From Budvicia aquatica DSM 5075 = ATCC 35567 (lineage in GTDB: Bacteria > Pseudomonadota > Gammaproteobacteria > Enterobacterales > Enterobacteriaceae): a stretch of DNA of 62,380 nt. Made by a program: the position numbers and the translations under genes. Of the stretch, positions 39,502 to 50,472 are shown in pieces (positions within the stretch are counted from its first letter, which is position 1; every line of letters begins with the position of its first letter). The stretch spans positions 1,120-63,499 of the forward strand of contig NZ_ATYS01000031.1 of the NCBI RefSeq assembly GCF_000427805.1. The letters run 5' to 3'. The notes below the pieces were generated by a model. It did no database searches, was not told where the DNA came from, and was given only the letters and a program-made list of their open reading frames with translations.

Positions 39502-40464
39502 ATGAGCGCAAGAAAAGTAAAAGATAATGTAGAGATCTACTTAAGCCTGCTGATTGGTGTTGTGGTCGTTGCCTTCAGTATCCTTATGCCTGATATTTTC
39601 TGGTCATCGGCTAACTTCCAGTCTATCGCCTCTCAGATGCCGGTGCTTGGCGTATTAGCGCTGGCCATGGCGGTCACTATGCTGACAGGCGGAATCAACC
39701 TGTCGATTATTGCCACCATGAATGCCTGTGGTTTAGTGATGGCCTGGGTAGCGACTAACTACCCACCGACTATTGGCAGCATGGCGCTGGTCGTTCTGGC
39801 CGGTATGGCAATGGCGATTATCATTGGTGGTATCAACGGATTTTTAATCGCGGTAGTTAGGGTTTCACCGATTCTGGCCACGCTGGGAATTATGACCCTG
39901 CTTAACGGTATCAATATTTTGATATCCAAAGGCTCGGCGATTTCTAACTTCCCGGATTATATTCTGACCATCAACAGCACTAATCTGCTGGGGATTCCGG
40001 TCCCGCTATTGGTGTTTTTAGCCGTAGTTGCGGTTATGTGGGTTATTTTAGAGAAGTCAGCCTTTGGCCGGACAATCTATCTGATCGGCTCTAACGAACA
40101 GGCAACCCACTATTCCGGTATTAATACCCGTAAGACGATCGTTTGGGTTTATATCCTGTCATCGATGCTATGCGTAATTGCAGCCCTGCTTATGATGTCA
40201 AAACTTAACTCAGCGAAAGCCTCTTACGGCGAGTCTTATCTGCTGGTATCGATTCTGGCTGCGGTATTGGGCGGTATTAATCCCGATGGCGGATTCGGTA
40301 AAGTCTTCGGCATGGTAATGGCACTGATACTGCTGCAAATGCTGGAGAGCGGGCTGAATATTCTCGGCGTAAGTAGCTATATTACTATGGCTCTCTGGGG
40401 CGGGCTGTTGCTGGCGTTTATCTTCCTGAAGGGGATTAACCTTTCGCAGCTGTTTAAGAAATAA
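39502..40464 (+). CDS. Sugar ABC transporter permease, second subunit
   Basis: A 320-residue inner-membrane permease of the same family as the preceding gene. It has motifs ALAMAVTMLTGGINLSIIAT, VSPILATLGIMTLLNGINIL, LIGSNEQATHYSGINTRK and AVLGGINPDGGFGKV. It starts two bases after the first permease stop, behind an AGGGGG site. It closes the operon, with a strong terminator downstream. No kinase, isomerase or regulator follows. Confidence 0.92.
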   Translation: MSARKVKDNVEIYLSLLIGVVVVAFSILMPDIFWSSANFQSIASQMPVLGVLALAMAVTMLTGGINLSIIATMNACGLVMAWVATNYPPTIGSMALVVLAGMAMAIIIGGINGFLIAVVRVSPILATLGIMTLLNGINILISKGSAISNFPDYILTINSTNLLGIPVPLLVFLAVVAVMWVILEKSAFGRTIYLIGSNEQATHYSGINTRKTIVWVYILSSMLCVIAALLMMSKLNSAKASYGESYLLVSILAAVLGGINPDGGFGKVFGMVMALILLQMLESGLNILGVSSYITMALWGGLLLAFIFLKGINLSQLFKK

Positions 40465-40479
40465 GATTTCTCTTCCGTG

Positions 40480-40509
40480 AAAAAGGCCCGATAAATATCG
40501 GGCCTTTTT
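40480..40509 (+). terminator. Terminator of the second sugar importer operon
   Basis: AAAAAGGCCCGAT and ATCGGGCCTTTTT form a 13-bp perfect stem around AAAT. The A-run and T-run make it usable from both sides, so it may also serve yajQ. Confidence 0.93.
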
Positions 40510-40671
40510 AGTCTAATGGCGAAATAGCTTAATTTAATGACAGCGTAAATTTCGTCCGTAAAGAGAAAGACGGTTACTGCGGGTGCTCCGATGGCTTACG
40601 CCACTACGACCCGAGCGGCGGCCTCACCCTCAAATTAACTATTTTTAACACCATTCATGCTGAAGTTCCGA

Positions 40672-41163
40672 CTAATCTCTAAAGTTATTAAACTGGAACG
40701 GTTGCCCCAGTTCAGCGCCTCTGATCAACGCCATTACGCCCTGTAGATCATCACGAGCCTTGCCGGTTACCCGCACCTGATCGCCCTGAATTTGAGCCTG
40801 AACTTTTAACTTACTGTCTTTGATCAGCTTAACCACTTTCTTTGCCATTTCGGCTTCAATACCCTGCTTGAGCTTCACTTCAACGCTGTAAGTTTTACCG
40901 CTGTGTACAAACTCTTCTGGAATGTCTAAGGCACCGGCATCAATACCGCGCTTAGCTAACTTCTCACGCAGAATATCCAGCAGTTGCTGAACCTGAAATT
41001 CTGATTCGCTGGTTGCCTTAATAGTTTCATTCTTTTCATTAAGATCGAAGCTGGCCGGTACGTTGCGGAAATCCCAACGCGTTGTGAGCTCACGGCTGGC
41101 ATTCTCTACGCCGTTACGCACTTCAGGCATATCAATTTCAGAAACGATATCGAAAGATGGCAT
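40672..41163 (-). CDS. yajQ: Nucleotide-binding protein YajQ
   Basis: A 163-residue protein of the UPF0234 family. Xanthomonas and Pseudomonas relatives bind cyclic di-GMP, and E. coli YajQ binds nucleotides and tRNA. It aligns with E. coli YajQ end to end, from [19 protein letters not shown] to [11 protein letters not shown]. Two ferredoxin-like halves are expected. In E. coli yajQ is followed by yajR and cyo. Here it converges with the sugar importer. Confidence 0.96.
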   Translation of the reverse strand: MPSFDIVSEIDMPEVRNGVENASRELTTRWDFRNVPASFDLNEKNETIKATSESEFQVQQLLDILREKLAKRGIDAGALDIPEEFVHSGKTYSVEVKLKQGIEAEMAKKVVKLIKDSKLKVQAQIQGDQVRVTGKARDDLQGVMALIRGAELGQPFQFNNFRD

Positions 41164-41203
41164 AAAATTCTTCCTTTTTAATAATGGGTCTTTTAATGAA
41201 AAT

Positions 41204-41330
41204 TCTACCCAAATTAATTAACGTTGCAATAAGATAGCCAGCGAGAGAGACTCGATGAGCTTACTAACGTAAGTGATTCGGGTGAACGAACGCAGCTAAC
41301 GGCGGTGCAACTTCAAGTAAGAAAGGTATA
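41204..41330 (+). repeat. Complete ERIC element between yajQ and yajL
   Basis: The element is exactly 127 bases, the canonical ERIC length. It has a left end TCTACCC, core GATGAGCTTACTAACGTAAG followed by TGATTCGGGTGAACGAACGC, then AGCTAAC, and ends GGTATA. It lies in the divergent yajQ-yajL promoter region, so it may affect transcription start or leader structure of either gene. Confidence 0.93.
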
Positions 41331-41405
41331 ATGTTATGCATGATACCCGTTATCCACCGGCCTGCAAAACTTCAGGCTGAAAATCCTGATTAAAAGGACC
41401 TCAAA

Positions 41406-41993
41406 ATGACACCTAGAGCGCTGGTTTGTCTGGCTCATGGCAGTGAAGAAACCGAAGCCGTTACCACTATCGACCTGTTAGTCAGGGCCGGTATTCAGGT
41501 TACTACTGCCAGCGTTGAAGGCGATGGCTGTTTGCAAATCGTCTGTTCACGGGGAGTCAAACTACTGGCTGACTACCCGCTGGTTGACGTTGCCGATGAA
41601 CACTTTGATGCGGTCATTCTCCCCGGTGGCGTAAAAGGCGCTGAGTGTTTTCGTGATAGCCCTTTACTGGTAGAGCGAATTCGCCAAACTCACCTGAGTG
41701 GCAATATCGTTGCGGCCATATGCGCCTCTCCGGCCTTGGTGCTGGAACACCATAAGTTATTCCCGCTGGGCAATATGTCGGTCAATCCGGATTTCAAACA
41801 CCTTATACCGGAAAATAAGTGGGTAGACCGCAGGGTCACTTATGATGAGCGGGTAAATCTGGTCACCAGTCAGGGCCTAGGTACGTCAATTGACTTTGCT
41901 CTTAAGCTAATCGAGCTGCTGGTGAGTAGAGAGAAAGCGGCTGAAGTGGCGGGCCCGCTGATGGTAGCACCGGGGATTTACGCCTATATCTGA
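41406..41993 (+). CDS. yajL: Protein deglycase/chaperone YajL (DJ-1 family)
   Basis: YajL is a DJ-1/PfpI-family protein that protects against oxidative and carbonyl stress. Chaperone and deglycase activities have both been reported. The 195-residue protein (E. coli 196) has the nucleophile-elbow cysteine in [14 protein letters not shown], the acidic partner in [18 protein letters not shown], and [15 protein letters not shown]. panE, which E. coli has beside it, is absent. It converges with thiI across a hairpin. Confidence 0.95.
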   Translation: MTPRALVCLAHGSEETEAVTTIDLLVRAGIQVTTASVEGDGCLQIVCSRGVKLLADYPLVDVADEHFDAVILPGGVKGAECFRDSPLLVERIRQTHLSGNIVAAICASPALVLEHHKLFPLGNMSVNPDFKHLIPENKWVDRRVTYDERVNLVTSQGLGTSIDFALKLIELLVSREKAAEVAGPLMVAPGIYAYI

Positions 41994-42003
41994 TGATTAA
42001 AAT

Positions 42004-42034
42004 CGGGCGCAAACAACTAAGTTGGTCACGCCCG
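42004..42034. terminator. Hairpin between convergent yajL and thiI
   Basis: CGGGCG pairs with CGCCCG, with CAACT/AGTTG pairing inside the loop, then TTTATT on the plus strand. It is a likely yajL terminator. Confidence 0.6.
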
Positions 42035-42073
42035 TTTATTACTGGAATTAAATAGCTGGCCGGCTTATCAGCC

Positions 42074-43522
42074 TTAAGCCCGATAAACCTTCACATTACT
42101 ATGACCCTGTTCGATCAAATAAAGTGCCTGCAGGCGGCTCATTACGCCACGATCGCAATACAGCAAATAGGTCTTTGATTTATCCAGCTCGCTGAATGCC
42201 GTTCCCAGCTTGTAAAACGGTATCTTTTCTACCGTCACGTCTTCAAGTTTCAACGGCTGACTATCAGCTTCATCCGGTGCACGGATATCCAGAATCACGT
42301 CATTGGTACCAAAAGCCGCCACGGTTTCAACTTCAGCCACCTGAGCCTGAGTCTGTTCTGCAATCTGGCGGATATCGATATTAACCGCTTCATCAACCAC
42401 GCGATCCAGAATCGTAAAGTCGAACTTAGCCTCTTCAGCTTCAATTTTGGCTTTTATCGCTTTAACCGTCGGGCTCTTAGAGATCACACCGCAATATTCA
42501 GGCATGGTTTTAGCAAAATCTTCAGTGCCGATTTTGCGAGCCATATCAATGATATGTTCTTTATCGTGGGAAATTAACGGACGCAGAACTAACGTATCCG
42601 AAGCATTATCAATCAGTCGCAGGTTGGTTAATGTCTGGCTGGAAACCTGACCTAACGCTTCACCGGTAACAATCGCCTGAACGCCATAACGCTCGGCCAT
42701 TGCAGAAGCTGCGCGGACCATCATACGTTTAAGCACCACACCCATCTGGCCGTCATCCACATTCTCCAGAATTTCCCCCACTACCGGAGCAAAATCGATC
42801 GAGATAAAGCGGACTTTATGCGAACTACCGAATCGGCTCCAAAGATAGTGAGCAACCTGCTTTACCCCAATCTCATGAGCTGCACCGCCCAGATTAAAGA
42901 AGCAGTAATGAACCCGACAGCCACGGCGCATCAACATATAGCTGGAAACACCGGAATCGAAACCACCGGAGATCAGTGACAGAACGTCTTCCTGAGTGCC
43001 TATAGGGAAACCGCCCAAGCCCGCATAGCGGCCCTGAACCATAATCAGGCGATCGCCTTCTATTTCCAGATTAACCGTCACGTCAGGGTGATTTAACTTA
43101 ACTTTAGCCGATTCGATATGTTGATTTAAGCCGCCGCCGACGTAGCGCTCAACGTCCTGAGAGTTAAACTCTTGCTTACCGCGACGCTTAACCCGTACGC
43201 AGAAAGTCTTACCTTCTAACTGGTCGCGAAAGTTAGCCAGAGTTTGCTCGAAAATATCATGCATATCGGTATAAGGTGTGTCATCCACGGCAAGAATATG
43301 GTGGATACCGGGAATTCTCATTAGCTCGTCACGAATTATCGGGCACTTAGACTGATCTTTGGTGGTCACTTCCAGATGGTCCCAGTGGCGGATAACTGAA
43401 CATTCTTCGTCGTGTTGTCTCAACACATTACGGACGCTCCCGGTTAAGATTTTGATAAAGCGCTTACGTACAGTGACGCTTTTAATTGTAATTTCCGGGA
43501 ATAGCTTAATGATAAACTTCAT
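42074..43522 (-). CDS. thiI: tRNA 4-thiouridine synthase / thiamin sulfur transferase
   Basis: ThiI adenylates U8 of tRNA and inserts sulfur to make 4-thiouridine. It also passes sulfur to ThiS for thiazole synthesis. The 482-residue protein (E. coli 482) has an N-terminal ferredoxin-like and THUMP domain, a PP-loop [10 protein letters not shown], and a C-terminal rhodanese domain with the persulfide cysteine in [11 protein letters not shown]. It normally neighbours xseB directly. Here selO is inserted between them. Confidence 0.97.
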   Translation of the reverse strand: MKFIIKLFPEITIKSVTVRKRFIKILTGSVRNVLRQHDEECSVIRHWDHLEVTTKDQSKCPIIRDELMRIPGIHHILAVDDTPYTDMHDIFEQTLANFRDQLEGKTFCVRVKRRGKQEFNSQDVERYVGGGLNQHIESAKVKLNHPDVTVNLEIEGDRLIMVQGRYAGLGGFPIGTQEDVLSLISGGFDSGVSSYMLMRRGCRVHYCFFNLGGAAHEIGVKQVAHYLWSRFGSSHKVRFISIDFAPVVGEILENVDDGQMGVVLKRMMVRAASAMAERYGVQAIVTGEALGQVSSQTLTNLRLIDNASDTLVLRPLISHDKEHIIDMARKIGTEDFAKTMPEYCGVISKSPTVKAIKAKIEAEEAKFDFTILDRVVDEAVNIDIRQIAEQTQAQVAEVETVAAFGTNDVILDIRAPDEADSQPLKLEDVTVEKIPFYKLGTAFSELDKSKTYLLYCDRGVMSRLQALYLIEQGHSNVKVYRA

Positions 43523-43802
43523 GATAGTTGCGATTACTTACGTAGTTAGAACGAATGAAAAGGGATGATATGGCGATAATGACCATAGCGTTTCTGGGCG
43601 TGGAGTATACACCCGGATTAGGGTTTTAGTCACAGATCTTCTGTCAGGAAGAGAAGATTTATCAGCTAGCATGAGTGATTAAAACATCAGAAAAGCGGTA
43701 GTTTACCCGCCCCTTATTTCGTTCAACTTCTCGCCGCTAACGGAGACACCTAAAGCATAGATATCACCGATGCGGCGGAAATTTTCTTTATTAACCAAAA
43801 TA

Positions 43803-45263
43803 TTAGCTGGAACAGGAAATCTCTAACGTCTTACCCCAGTCCGGGGGCAACTGAGCCAAGTCGTCATATTCCGGTGACTCAGAATAAGGATCCATCAGTC
43901 CGTGATGCAAATGTTCCAGCACGCTGACATCATCATTTTCAGCCGCCTCTATCGCCTGTTGGGCCAGGTAATTACGCAGAATTCTTTTAGGATTAACGCT
44001 ATTCATGACCTGCTGTCGATGTTCGTCGCTGACCCGATCTTGCTGAAGGCGAGCTACCCATTGCTGATACCAGCGATCAAATGCCTCGCGATCGATAAAA
44101 TCATCCCGCAGAGCAATACTAGAGCTGGCCTGCTCTACCGTACCCAACAATCGGAAAGTCTGAGTGTAATCCCGCTTTTCTTTGGCCATTAAATCAAGCA
44201 AGCCGTTAAGCAAATCATTATCCTGAGGATCCTGAGTAAACATCCCCAGCTTTGCCCGCATCTGTCGGCCAAAGGCCACCATTAGCTCCGGCTCATAGGC
44301 GGCAAGCCCGGCCTGAAGTTGTTCCATCGTCATCAATCCTGATAACGCATTAGCCAGCTTATGCAAATTCCAGTAGGCCACAGCGGGCTGATTAGTAAAA
44401 GAATAACGCCCCTGATAATCGCTGTGGTTGCAGATATATCCCGGATTGTAATCATCCAGAAAGCCATAAGGCCCGAAATCTATTGTTAAACCAAGAATCG
44501 ACATATTATCGGTATTCATCACACCGTGAGCAAAACCCACTGACTGCCATAGCGCAATCAGTCTTGCCGTCCGTTCGGCGATATCTTTAAACCATAAGAA
44601 ATAGCGATCTGCTTGCTGTTTAAGCTCCGGCCAATGATGTTCAATTGCATAGTCTGCCAACTGGCGAACCTGCTCAGGCTGATTTCGATGATAGAAATGC
44701 TCAAAGTGGCCGAAACGGAGATGGCTGTCAGCCACCCTAAGCAACATCGCCCCGCGTTCCGGCTGCTCGCGGAATACCGGATTTTGACTGGTGACGATAG
44801 TTAATGCCCGGGTGGTCGGGATACCAAGATGATGTAATGCCTCTGAAGCAAGGAATTCTCGGATAACCGAACGCAAAACCGCCCTGCCGTCTCCCATACG
44901 GGAATAAGGCGTTAGCCCCGCGCCTTTCAGATGCCAGTCCACCTTTTTACCGTTAGCAAGCAGTTGCTCACCCAGCAAAATACCGCGCCCGTCGCCCAAT
45001 TGACCGGCCCATGAACCGAACTGATGGCCGCTATATACCTGAGCCAGAGGTTTCATGTCAGGCAGGAGGTGTTCCCCGGTCCATAGCCCGCAACTTTCAT
45101 CACTAAATAGCGAGTCATCCAACCCCAGCTCAGTTGCCAGCGGTGCGCTATAATAGAACAGTCGGGCATCTTTTAAGGGCGTCGGATTGAGGGGGGTATA
45201 GAACCCGGCCAGTTGGTCGTGGTAGGTATTAACAAATTTCAGCATGGCTACTTGGCATCGCAT
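43803..45263 (-). CDS. selO: Protein adenylyltransferase SelO (YdiU)
   Basis: SelO is a pseudokinase-fold enzyme that transfers AMP to Ser, Thr or Tyr of target proteins and protects against oxidative stress. It matches E. coli YdiU throughout, with [58 protein letters not shown] and [14 protein letters not shown]. The C-terminus ends CSS, the position of the selenocysteine in eukaryotic SelO. I chose ATG 45263, behind AAGGA. ATG 45245 ([12 protein letters not shown]) aligns better with the E. coli N-terminus and is also possible. Confidence 0.94.
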   Translation of the reverse strand: MRCQVAMLKFVNTYHDQLAGFYTPLNPTPLKDARLFYYSAPLATELGLDDSLFSDESCGLWTGEHLLPDMKPLAQVYSGHQFGSWAGQLGDGRGILLGEQLLANGKKVDWHLKGAGLTPYSRMGDGRAVLRSVIREFLASEALHHLGIPTTRALTIVTSQNPVFREQPERGAMLLRVADSHLRFGHFEHFYHRNQPEQVRQLADYAIEHHWPELKQQADRYFLWFKDIAERTARLIALWQSVGFAHGVMNTDNMSILGLTIDFGPYGFLDDYNPGYICNHSDYQGRYSFTNQPAVAYWNLHKLANALSGLMTMEQLQAGLAAYEPELMVAFGRQMRAKLGMFTQDPQDNDLLNGLLDLMAKEKRDYTQTFRLLGTVEQASSSIALRDDFIDREAFDRWYQQWVARLQQDRVSDEHRQQVMNSVNPKRILRNYLAQQAIEAAENDDVSVLEHLHHGLMDPYSESPEYDDLAQLPPDWGKTLEISCSS

Positions 45264-45751
45264 TATTCCTTGAATAACAATCAGTGTAGAACTTGTTACC
45301 ATTGATTAACACTGACTAACCGTAGGGAAATTGACAATTGGTAGAAATAATCTTTTTTAACAAATGATTACTTTGATGCCATGCCCCGTCTGACCGGCTA
45401 ACCTTTAATAGGTAAATTGCCATAATTCCGGACAAGTGCACAAATTCATCCTTAATTATCCTTTTTATAAATCGTTTAATGATAAACTGTGGCACAGATA
45501 AGATTCTCGTTAGCCGTTACTCAGCCTATATCCTTAGTCAGTTTGTGAAGATAATGGCCTGTTTTTAGTGGCGCTACGATAACCGGTTACAGCTTAATCA
45601 GGCTATTTCCCTATAAAAATACAGAACGTCATCAGGATAGCGCTTTCTGCTACTGGTATACGCTAGCAATAGCTTTATACTGGTGCGGTTATTTTAGGTA
45701 TAGCTACGGCTATGAATCAGAACGACAACATTTAATCGAAGCAATATTAAT
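45264..45751. other. selO-xseB divergent spacer
   Basis: 488 AT-rich bases between divergent genes. A -10-like TATACT at 45676-45681 with a weak -35 (CTGGTA, 17-bp spacer) could drive xseB-ispA-dxs. I see no repeat, RNA gene or small coding region that I can support. Confidence 0.45.
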
Positions 45752-46003
45752 ATGCCCAAAATGCCAAAAAAAGCGCCACAATCAGCCAGTTTTGAAACTG
45801 CATTAAACGAGCTAGAACAGATCGTTAACCGCCTTGAAACCGGTGAACTTCCGCTGGAAGATGCGCTAAACGAATTTGAACGTGGTATTCAGCTTGCCCG
45901 TCAGGGCCAGCAACAGCTTCAACAAGCAGAACAGCGGGTACAAATACTGCTCAACAGCGATCCGGACGCATCTTTAACACCGTTTAACCCGGATGAAGCC
46001 TAA
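45752..46003 (+). CDS. xseB: Exodeoxyribonuclease VII small subunit
   Basis: XseB is the small subunit of exonuclease VII, which degrades single-stranded DNA with XseA. The 83-residue protein (E. coli 80) is a helical hairpin with the conserved [40 protein letters not shown] and [13 protein letters not shown]. The first ATG is used. One three codons later (45761) would match E. coli more closely. The stop overlaps the ispA start (TAATG). Confidence 0.96.
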   Translation: MPKMPKKAPQSASFETALNELEQIVNRLETGELPLEDALNEFERGIQLARQGQQQLQQAEQRVQILLNSDPDASLTPFNPDEA

Positions 46004-46908
46004 TGCAGCCGTTATTTACTCAACTTCAGACAGAATGTCGCCATCGCGTTGACAGCGCGCTTAAGCAATATATCGATGCTCTGCCCTTTAATCAGGCTCC
46101 GCTGGTAGAAGCGATGCGCTATGGGGCTCTGCTTGGGGGAAAGCGTTTACGTCCATTTTTAGTCTACGCCACGGGCGAAATGCTCGGGCTATCGCTGGAT
46201 AATCTGGACGCTCCCGCTGCCGCCATTGAATGTATTCATGCTTACTCGCTAATCCATGACGATTTACCGGCTATGGACGACGACGACTTACGCAGGGGCC
46301 AGCCAACCTGTCATATTAAGTTTGGTGAAGCCCACGCAATTTTGGCCGGTGATGCGCTACAAACTTTAGCTTTCTCTATCCTTTGCGATGCTGATATGCC
46401 CGCGGTAGCAACAATCGACCGCTTGGCAATGGTCAGCGAGCTCGCTCGCTCCAGTGGTGCAGCTGGTATGTGTGCCGGTCAGGCATTAGATTTAGAAGCG
46501 GAAAAACGGAAAATTGATCTGTCTGAACTGGAACGTATCCATCGCCACAAAACCGGAGCGCTGATTCGGGCGTCGATTCGGTTAGCCGCTCTGGCGGCAG
46601 GTGAACGCGGAAAAGCAGCCCTACCGCTGCTGGATCGCTATGCGAACGCCATCGGTCTGGCTTTTCAGGTTCAGGACGATATTCTCGACGTTATCGGGGC
46701 AACAGAGAAAACGGGAAAACGTCAGGGTTCTGATATACAACACGAAAAAAGCACTTACCCTGCGCTGCTCGGCCTTGATAACGCACAGAAAAAAGCACTG
46801 GACCTGTATCAGGAAGCCATGGATTCATTGTCTCTATTAGCTTCACAGTCTTATAATACGAGTTCACTGGAAGCGCTTGCCGGTTTTATTATCGAACGTG
46901 ATAACTAA
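46003..46908 (+). CDS. ispA: Farnesyl diphosphate synthase
   Basis: IspA condenses IPP with DMAPP and then with geranyl diphosphate to make farnesyl diphosphate, the precursor of quinone side chains and undecaprenyl carrier. The 301-residue protein (E. coli 299) has the two aspartate-rich motifs, HDDLPAMDDDDLRRG and FQVQDDILDVIG, plus GGKRLRP. It overlaps xseB by one base and is followed by dxs after 37 bases. Confidence 0.97.
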   Translation: MQPLFTQLQTECRHRVDSALKQYIDALPFNQAPLVEAMRYGALLGGKRLRPFLVYATGEMLGLSLDNLDAPAAAIECIHAYSLIHDDLPAMDDDDLRRGQPTCHIKFGEAHAILAGDALQTLAFSILCDADMPAVATIDRLAMVSELARSSGAAGMCAGQALDLEAEKRKIDLSELERIHRHKTGALIRASIRLAALAAGERGKAALPLLDRYANAIGLAFQVQDDILDVIGATEKTGKRQGSDIQHEKSTYPALLGLDNAQKKALDLYQEAMDSLSLLASQSYNTSSLEALAGFIIERDN

Positions 46909-46945
46909 ACTGAACTTTTAAGCCACTATTTTAGATGAGTTTTGG

Positions 46946-48811
46946 ATGAGTCTTGATATAACCCAATATCCAACGTTGGCGTTAGTTAATAATCCCGACG
47001 ATTTGCGCCTGATATCAAAAGATAAGCTGCCGAAGCTGTGTGATGAGCTGCGGCAATATCTGTTGAACAGCGTTAGTCGATCCAGTGGCCATCTGGCTTC
47101 TGGCCTTGGTACTGTAGAACTTACGGTTGCGTTGCACTATGTCTACAATACGCCATTCGACCATATCGTCTGGGACGTAGGCCATCAGGCCTATCCGCAC
47201 AAGATCCTGACCGAACGCCGCGATCGTATGCCAACCATCCGTCAAAAAGATGGCCTTCACCCGTTCCCGTGGCGTGAAGAGAGTGAATACGATGTGCTGT
47301 CGGTTGGCCACTCATCAACGTCTATCAGTGCCGGCCTCGGGCTTGCCGTTGCGGCCCAACGTGAAGGCAAAGGACGCAGAACGGCATGCGTTATCGGTGA
47401 TGGTGCAATTACCGCCGGAATGGCTTTTGAGGCGATGAACCACGCCGGTGATATCAAACCCGATATGCTGGTTATTCTGAATGACAATGAAATGTCGATT
47501 TCAGAAAACGTCGGCGCATTAAACAATCATCTGGCTCAGATTCTGTCAGGTAAGCTTTATTCATCTCTGCGTGAAAGCGGAAAAATAATGCTTTCCGGAT
47601 TACCGCCAATTAAAGAGCTGGTCAAACGTACCGAAGAACATCTGAAAGGTATGGTGGTTCCGGGCACATTATTTGAAGAGTTTGGCTTTAACTACATTGG
47701 TCCGGTAGACGGGCATGACGTACAGGCTTTGGTACAAACGCTAAAAAATATGCGTAACCTAAAAGGCCCGCAGTTACTGCATATCATGACCAAAAAAGGT
47801 AAAGGCTATGCGCCTGCCGAAAAAGATCCCATCGGTTGGCATGGCGTACCTAAGTTTGATCCTGAAACCGGTACTCAGCAAAAAGGCGGCAGTTCATACC
47901 CGAGTTATTCCAACGTGTTTGGTGACTGGCTATGTGAAACAGCGGCAACGGATGACAAATTAATGGCCGTCACGCCGGCAATGCGTGAAGGCTCCGGGAT
48001 GGTACGTTTTTCTAAAGAGTACCCTGAACAATATTTTGATGCGGCTATCGCTGAACAGCATGCGGTCACCTTTGCTGCGGGTCTGGCCATTGGCGGATTT
48101 AAGCCGGTGGTTGCTATCTATTCAACGTTCTTACAGCGTGCCTACGATCAGGTTATCCATGATGTCGCGATTCAAGGTCTTCCGGTCATGTTTGCTATTG
48201 ACCGTGGCGGCATTGTTGGAGCTGATGGCCCGACCCATCAGGGGGCGTTTGATCTCAGCTTCCTGCGCTGTATTCCGAATATGGTCATTATGGCACCAAG
48301 CGATGAAAACGAATGTCGCCAAATGCTGCATACCGGTCATCAGTATCAAGATGGTCCGGTTGCCGTACGTTATCCTCGCGGAAACGGTACCGGTGCTGAA
48401 TTAGAACCTTTAGCTATGCTGCCCATTGGCAAAGCGAAAGTTCGCCGTCAGGGCGAAAAGCTGGCAATTCTTAACTTTGGTACACTGCTGCCTGATGCCC
48501 TGAAAGCGGCAGAACAGCTGAATGCTACCGTAGTTGATATGCGCTTTGTTAAACCGCTGGATCAATCACTAATCCTCGAGTTAGCACAAAGCCATGATGC
48601 CTTAATTACGCTGGAAGAGAATGCTATTATGGGCGGAGCCGGCAGTGGTGTTAATGAACTACTAATGGCTCACCGTAAAGCGATTCCGGTATTGAATATT
48701 GGCCTGCCGGATAACTTTGTTCCACAGGGCGGCCAAGATGAAATTCGGGCCGATCTGGGGCTGGATGCTGAAGGTATTGTAAAGCAGATTAATACTTGGC
48801 TTGGCCAATAA
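46946..48811 (+). CDS. dxs: 1-deoxy-D-xylulose-5-phosphate synthase
   Basis: Dxs joins pyruvate and glyceraldehyde 3-phosphate using thiamin diphosphate. It is the first step of the MEP isoprenoid pathway and also supplies the thiazole and pyridoxal routes (thiI and pdxB are in this window). The 621-residue transketolase-like protein (E. coli 620) has the ThDP motif [15 protein letters not shown] ending at [12 protein letters not shown], and a pyrimidine-domain [12 protein letters not shown]. It is last in xseB-ispA-dxs. yajO is absent downstream. Confidence 0.98.
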   Translation: MSLDITQYPTLALVNNPDDLRLISKDKLPKLCDELRQYLLNSVSRSSGHLASGLGTVELTVALHYVYNTPFDHIVWDVGHQAYPHKILTERRDRMPTIRQKDGLHPFPWREESEYDVLSVGHSSTSISAGLGLAVAAQREGKGRRTACVIGDGAITAGMAFEAMNHAGDIKPDMLVILNDNEMSISENVGALNNHLAQILSGKLYSSLRESGKIMLSGLPPIKELVKRTEEHLKGMVVPGTLFEEFGFNYIGPVDGHDVQALVQTLKNMRNLKGPQLLHIMTKKGKGYAPAEKDPIGWHGVPKFDPETGTQQKGGSSYPSYSNVFGDWLCETAATDDKLMAVTPAMREGSGMVRFSKEYPEQYFDAAIAEQHAVTFAAGLAIGGFKPVVAIYSTFLQRAYDQVIHDVAIQGLPVMFAIDRGGIVGADGPTHQGAFDLSFLRCIPNMVIMAPSDENECRQMLHTGHQYQDGPVAVRYPRGNGTGAELEPLAMLPIGKAKVRRQGEKLAILNFGTLLPDALKAAEQLNATVVDMRFVKPLDQSLILELAQSHDALITLEENAIMGGAGSGVNELLMAHRKAIPVLNIGLPDNFVPQGGQDEIRADLGLDAEGIVKQINTWLGQ

Positions 48812-48841
48812 ATACTGACTACAGGTAGTAATTGGCGCCAG

Positions 48842-48875
48842 ATAACGTTGATGAGCACCCACTCATCAACGTTAT
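48842..48875. terminator. Hairpin between convergent dxs and thiL
   Basis: ATAACGTTGATGAG and CTCATCAACGTTAT form a 14-bp perfect stem around CACCCA. The U-run is weak on both strands. The position between convergent stops supports a bidirectional terminator. Confidence 0.75.
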
Positions 48876-48899
48876 TTCAAACATACATAACTCGCTTAT

Positions 48900-49898
48900 C
48901 TAGCAGGCATGATTTTCCTGTGAGCCACTGGCAAAGTGATCATATCCACTTAAATCCAACGACACCGGCTGATTATTATCACACAGCTGAAAACCGGTAT
49001 GTTCCGGCATAATCTGCCCAATACAGGTAAATGGAATGCCTAAATCTGTCAGTGCCGTATCGATCATTCCGCGGTTTTCTTCAGCGACAGTAAAGCATAA
49101 CTCGTAGTCTTCACCACCCGATAATGCCCATGTCAACGCCTGTTCACGGCTACAGCTGGACTTTAACGCGTCTGATAATACCAAACGATCCAAATGGATT
49201 TTTGCCCCGCACTTACTGGCTTTAAGAATATGCTTTAAGTCTGAAATTAAACCGTCAGATAAATCAATCGCCGATGTAGCTAACTGACGAATGCCTAATC
49301 CCATCAGAATGCGAGGCTGAGGCCTGAGGTGGCGTTTAACCAAATAGTCGCGCACCTCGTCATCTTCGACGCTCAGGCGGTTTTGTAAAATGGCCAACCC
49401 AGCAGCGCTATCCCCCAGCCAGCCGGTGACATAAATCCAGTTGCCAATTCTTGCACCGCTTCGGGTTAGCTCTTTCCCTACCGGAATCCAGCCATTAATC
49501 GTCAACGTTAGGCTAAGCGGGCCCTTGGTAGTGTCACCGCCAATAAGCTGCATGCCATAATAGTCGAGCACACTAAAGAAGCTGTCACTGAAGCTTTTAA
49601 GCCAAGTCTCATCTATTGACGGTAGCGTCAGCGCCAGAGAAACCCAGGCAGGATCGGCCCCCATCGCAGCCAAATCACTTAGGTTAACCGCCAGTGATTT
49701 ATACCCCAAATCGGCAGGATTGATATCAGGAAGGAAATGAATACCGGAAACTAACGTGTCAGTACTTATGGCTAAATACTGTTTTTCAGCAGGAATAAGC
49801 AACGCGCAATCATCACCAATACCTAAACGAACGTCTTTTCGGGAGTTACCCTGCCGGTTAAAATAACGGGCAATAATATCGAACTCACCACATGACAT
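48900..49898 (-). CDS. thiL: Thiamin-monophosphate kinase
   Basis: ThiL phosphorylates thiamin monophosphate to the active diphosphate. The 332-residue protein (E. coli 325) has the AIR-synthase-type fold with [11 protein letters not shown] near the N-terminus, [14 protein letters not shown]-like sequence ([16 protein letters not shown]), GGDTTKGPL and [10 protein letters not shown]. It is last in the nrdR-ribD-ribH-nusB-thiL run. pgpA, which follows thiL in E. coli, is absent. Its product is the cofactor of Dxs, encoded just across the terminator. Confidence 0.97.
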   Translation of the reverse strand: MSCGEFDIIARYFNRQGNSRKDVRLGIGDDCALLIPAEKQYLAISTDTLVSGIHFLPDINPADLGYKSLAVNLSDLAAMGADPAWVSLALTLPSIDETWLKSFSDSFFSVLDYYGMQLIGGDTTKGPLSLTLTINGWIPVGKELTRSGARIGNWIYVTGWLGDSAAGLAILQNRLSVEDDEVRDYLVKRHLRPQPRILMGLGIRQLATSAIDLSDGLISDLKHILKASKCGAKIHLDRLVLSDALKSSCSREQALTWALSGGEDYELCFTVAEENRGMIDTALTDLGIPFTCIGQIMPEHTGFQLCDNNQPVSLDLSGYDHFASGSQENHAC

Positions 49899-49927
49899 AA
49901 TAGCAATACTCCAAACAAACTCAGAAA

Positions 49928-49950
49928 TAAGGCCGGCAATGCCGGCCTTA
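49928..49950 (-). other. Hairpin between nusB and thiL
   Basis: TAAGGCCGGC-AAT-GCCGGCCTTA is a perfect 10-bp stem, followed on the minus strand by TTTCTG. It could be a weak terminator or a processing site that lowers thiL relative to nusB. Confidence 0.65.
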
Positions 49951-49995
49951 CTAGTATCTTAATTGTCAAAAACAAATCTATTAAGTCGCGACAAA

Positions 49996-50418
49996 CTATT
50001 TCGCATTCCGTACGCGGATACGAGGAACTACTTTATCCAGAACCCCGTTCACAAACTTGTGACTATCTTCAGCACCAAAGGTTTTCGCTAACTCAATTGC
50101 TTCGTTGATCACAACTTTATAAGGTACATCTTCGCGCTTACTAAGCTCATAAACAGCTACGCGTAAAATTGCTCTTTCAATCTGGCCCAATTCGTCAAGC
50201 GTACGGGACAAATAAGGAGCCATCAGCTTATCCAGTTCGCCAGCGTTGATTGCCGCTCCGGTAAAAAGCTCACGGAAATAGGTCAAGTCAACGTCTTTGA
50301 CATCCTGTTCAGTCAGAAATTCTAACTCGACATCAGCGATATCATTTTTGGACAACTGCCAAGAGTATAACGCCTGGACGGCGCACTCGCGGGCGCGGCG
50401 GCGAGCTGCAGGTTTCAC
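49996..50418 (-). CDS. nusB: Transcription antitermination factor NusB
   Basis: NusB binds boxA RNA with ribosomal protein S10 and drives antitermination in rRNA operons. The 140-residue all-helical protein (E. coli 139) has the arginine-rich N-terminus [20 protein letters not shown] and the conserved [19 protein letters not shown] plus FVNGVLDKV. It follows ribH by 54 bases on the same strand, as in E. coli. Confidence 0.97.
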   Translation of the reverse strand: MKPAARRRARECAVQALYSWQLSKNDIADVELEFLTEQDVKDVDLTYFRELFTGAAINAGELDKLMAPYLSRTLDELGQIERAILRVAVYELSKREDVPYKVVINEAIELAKTFGAEDSHKFVNGVLDKVVPRIRVRNAK

Positions 50419-50472
50419 GGAATTCCCCTTAAATAAAGTCAGACAATCTAATTCAATTGAGCATAATCGCTC

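Noticed and set aside
40530-40660. GC-rich stretch between the second importer and yajQ, considered as a repeat or small RNA
   Set aside because: No clear dyad or match to the ERICs in this window. I see nothing I can defend there.
43695-43820. About 40 codons past selO on the minus strand, in another frame (ENFRRIGDIYALGVSV and following), look protein-like
   Set aside because: No start with a ribosome site, a stop immediately upstream, and no family that I can name. It could be the eroded end of a lost gene, but I cannot support it.
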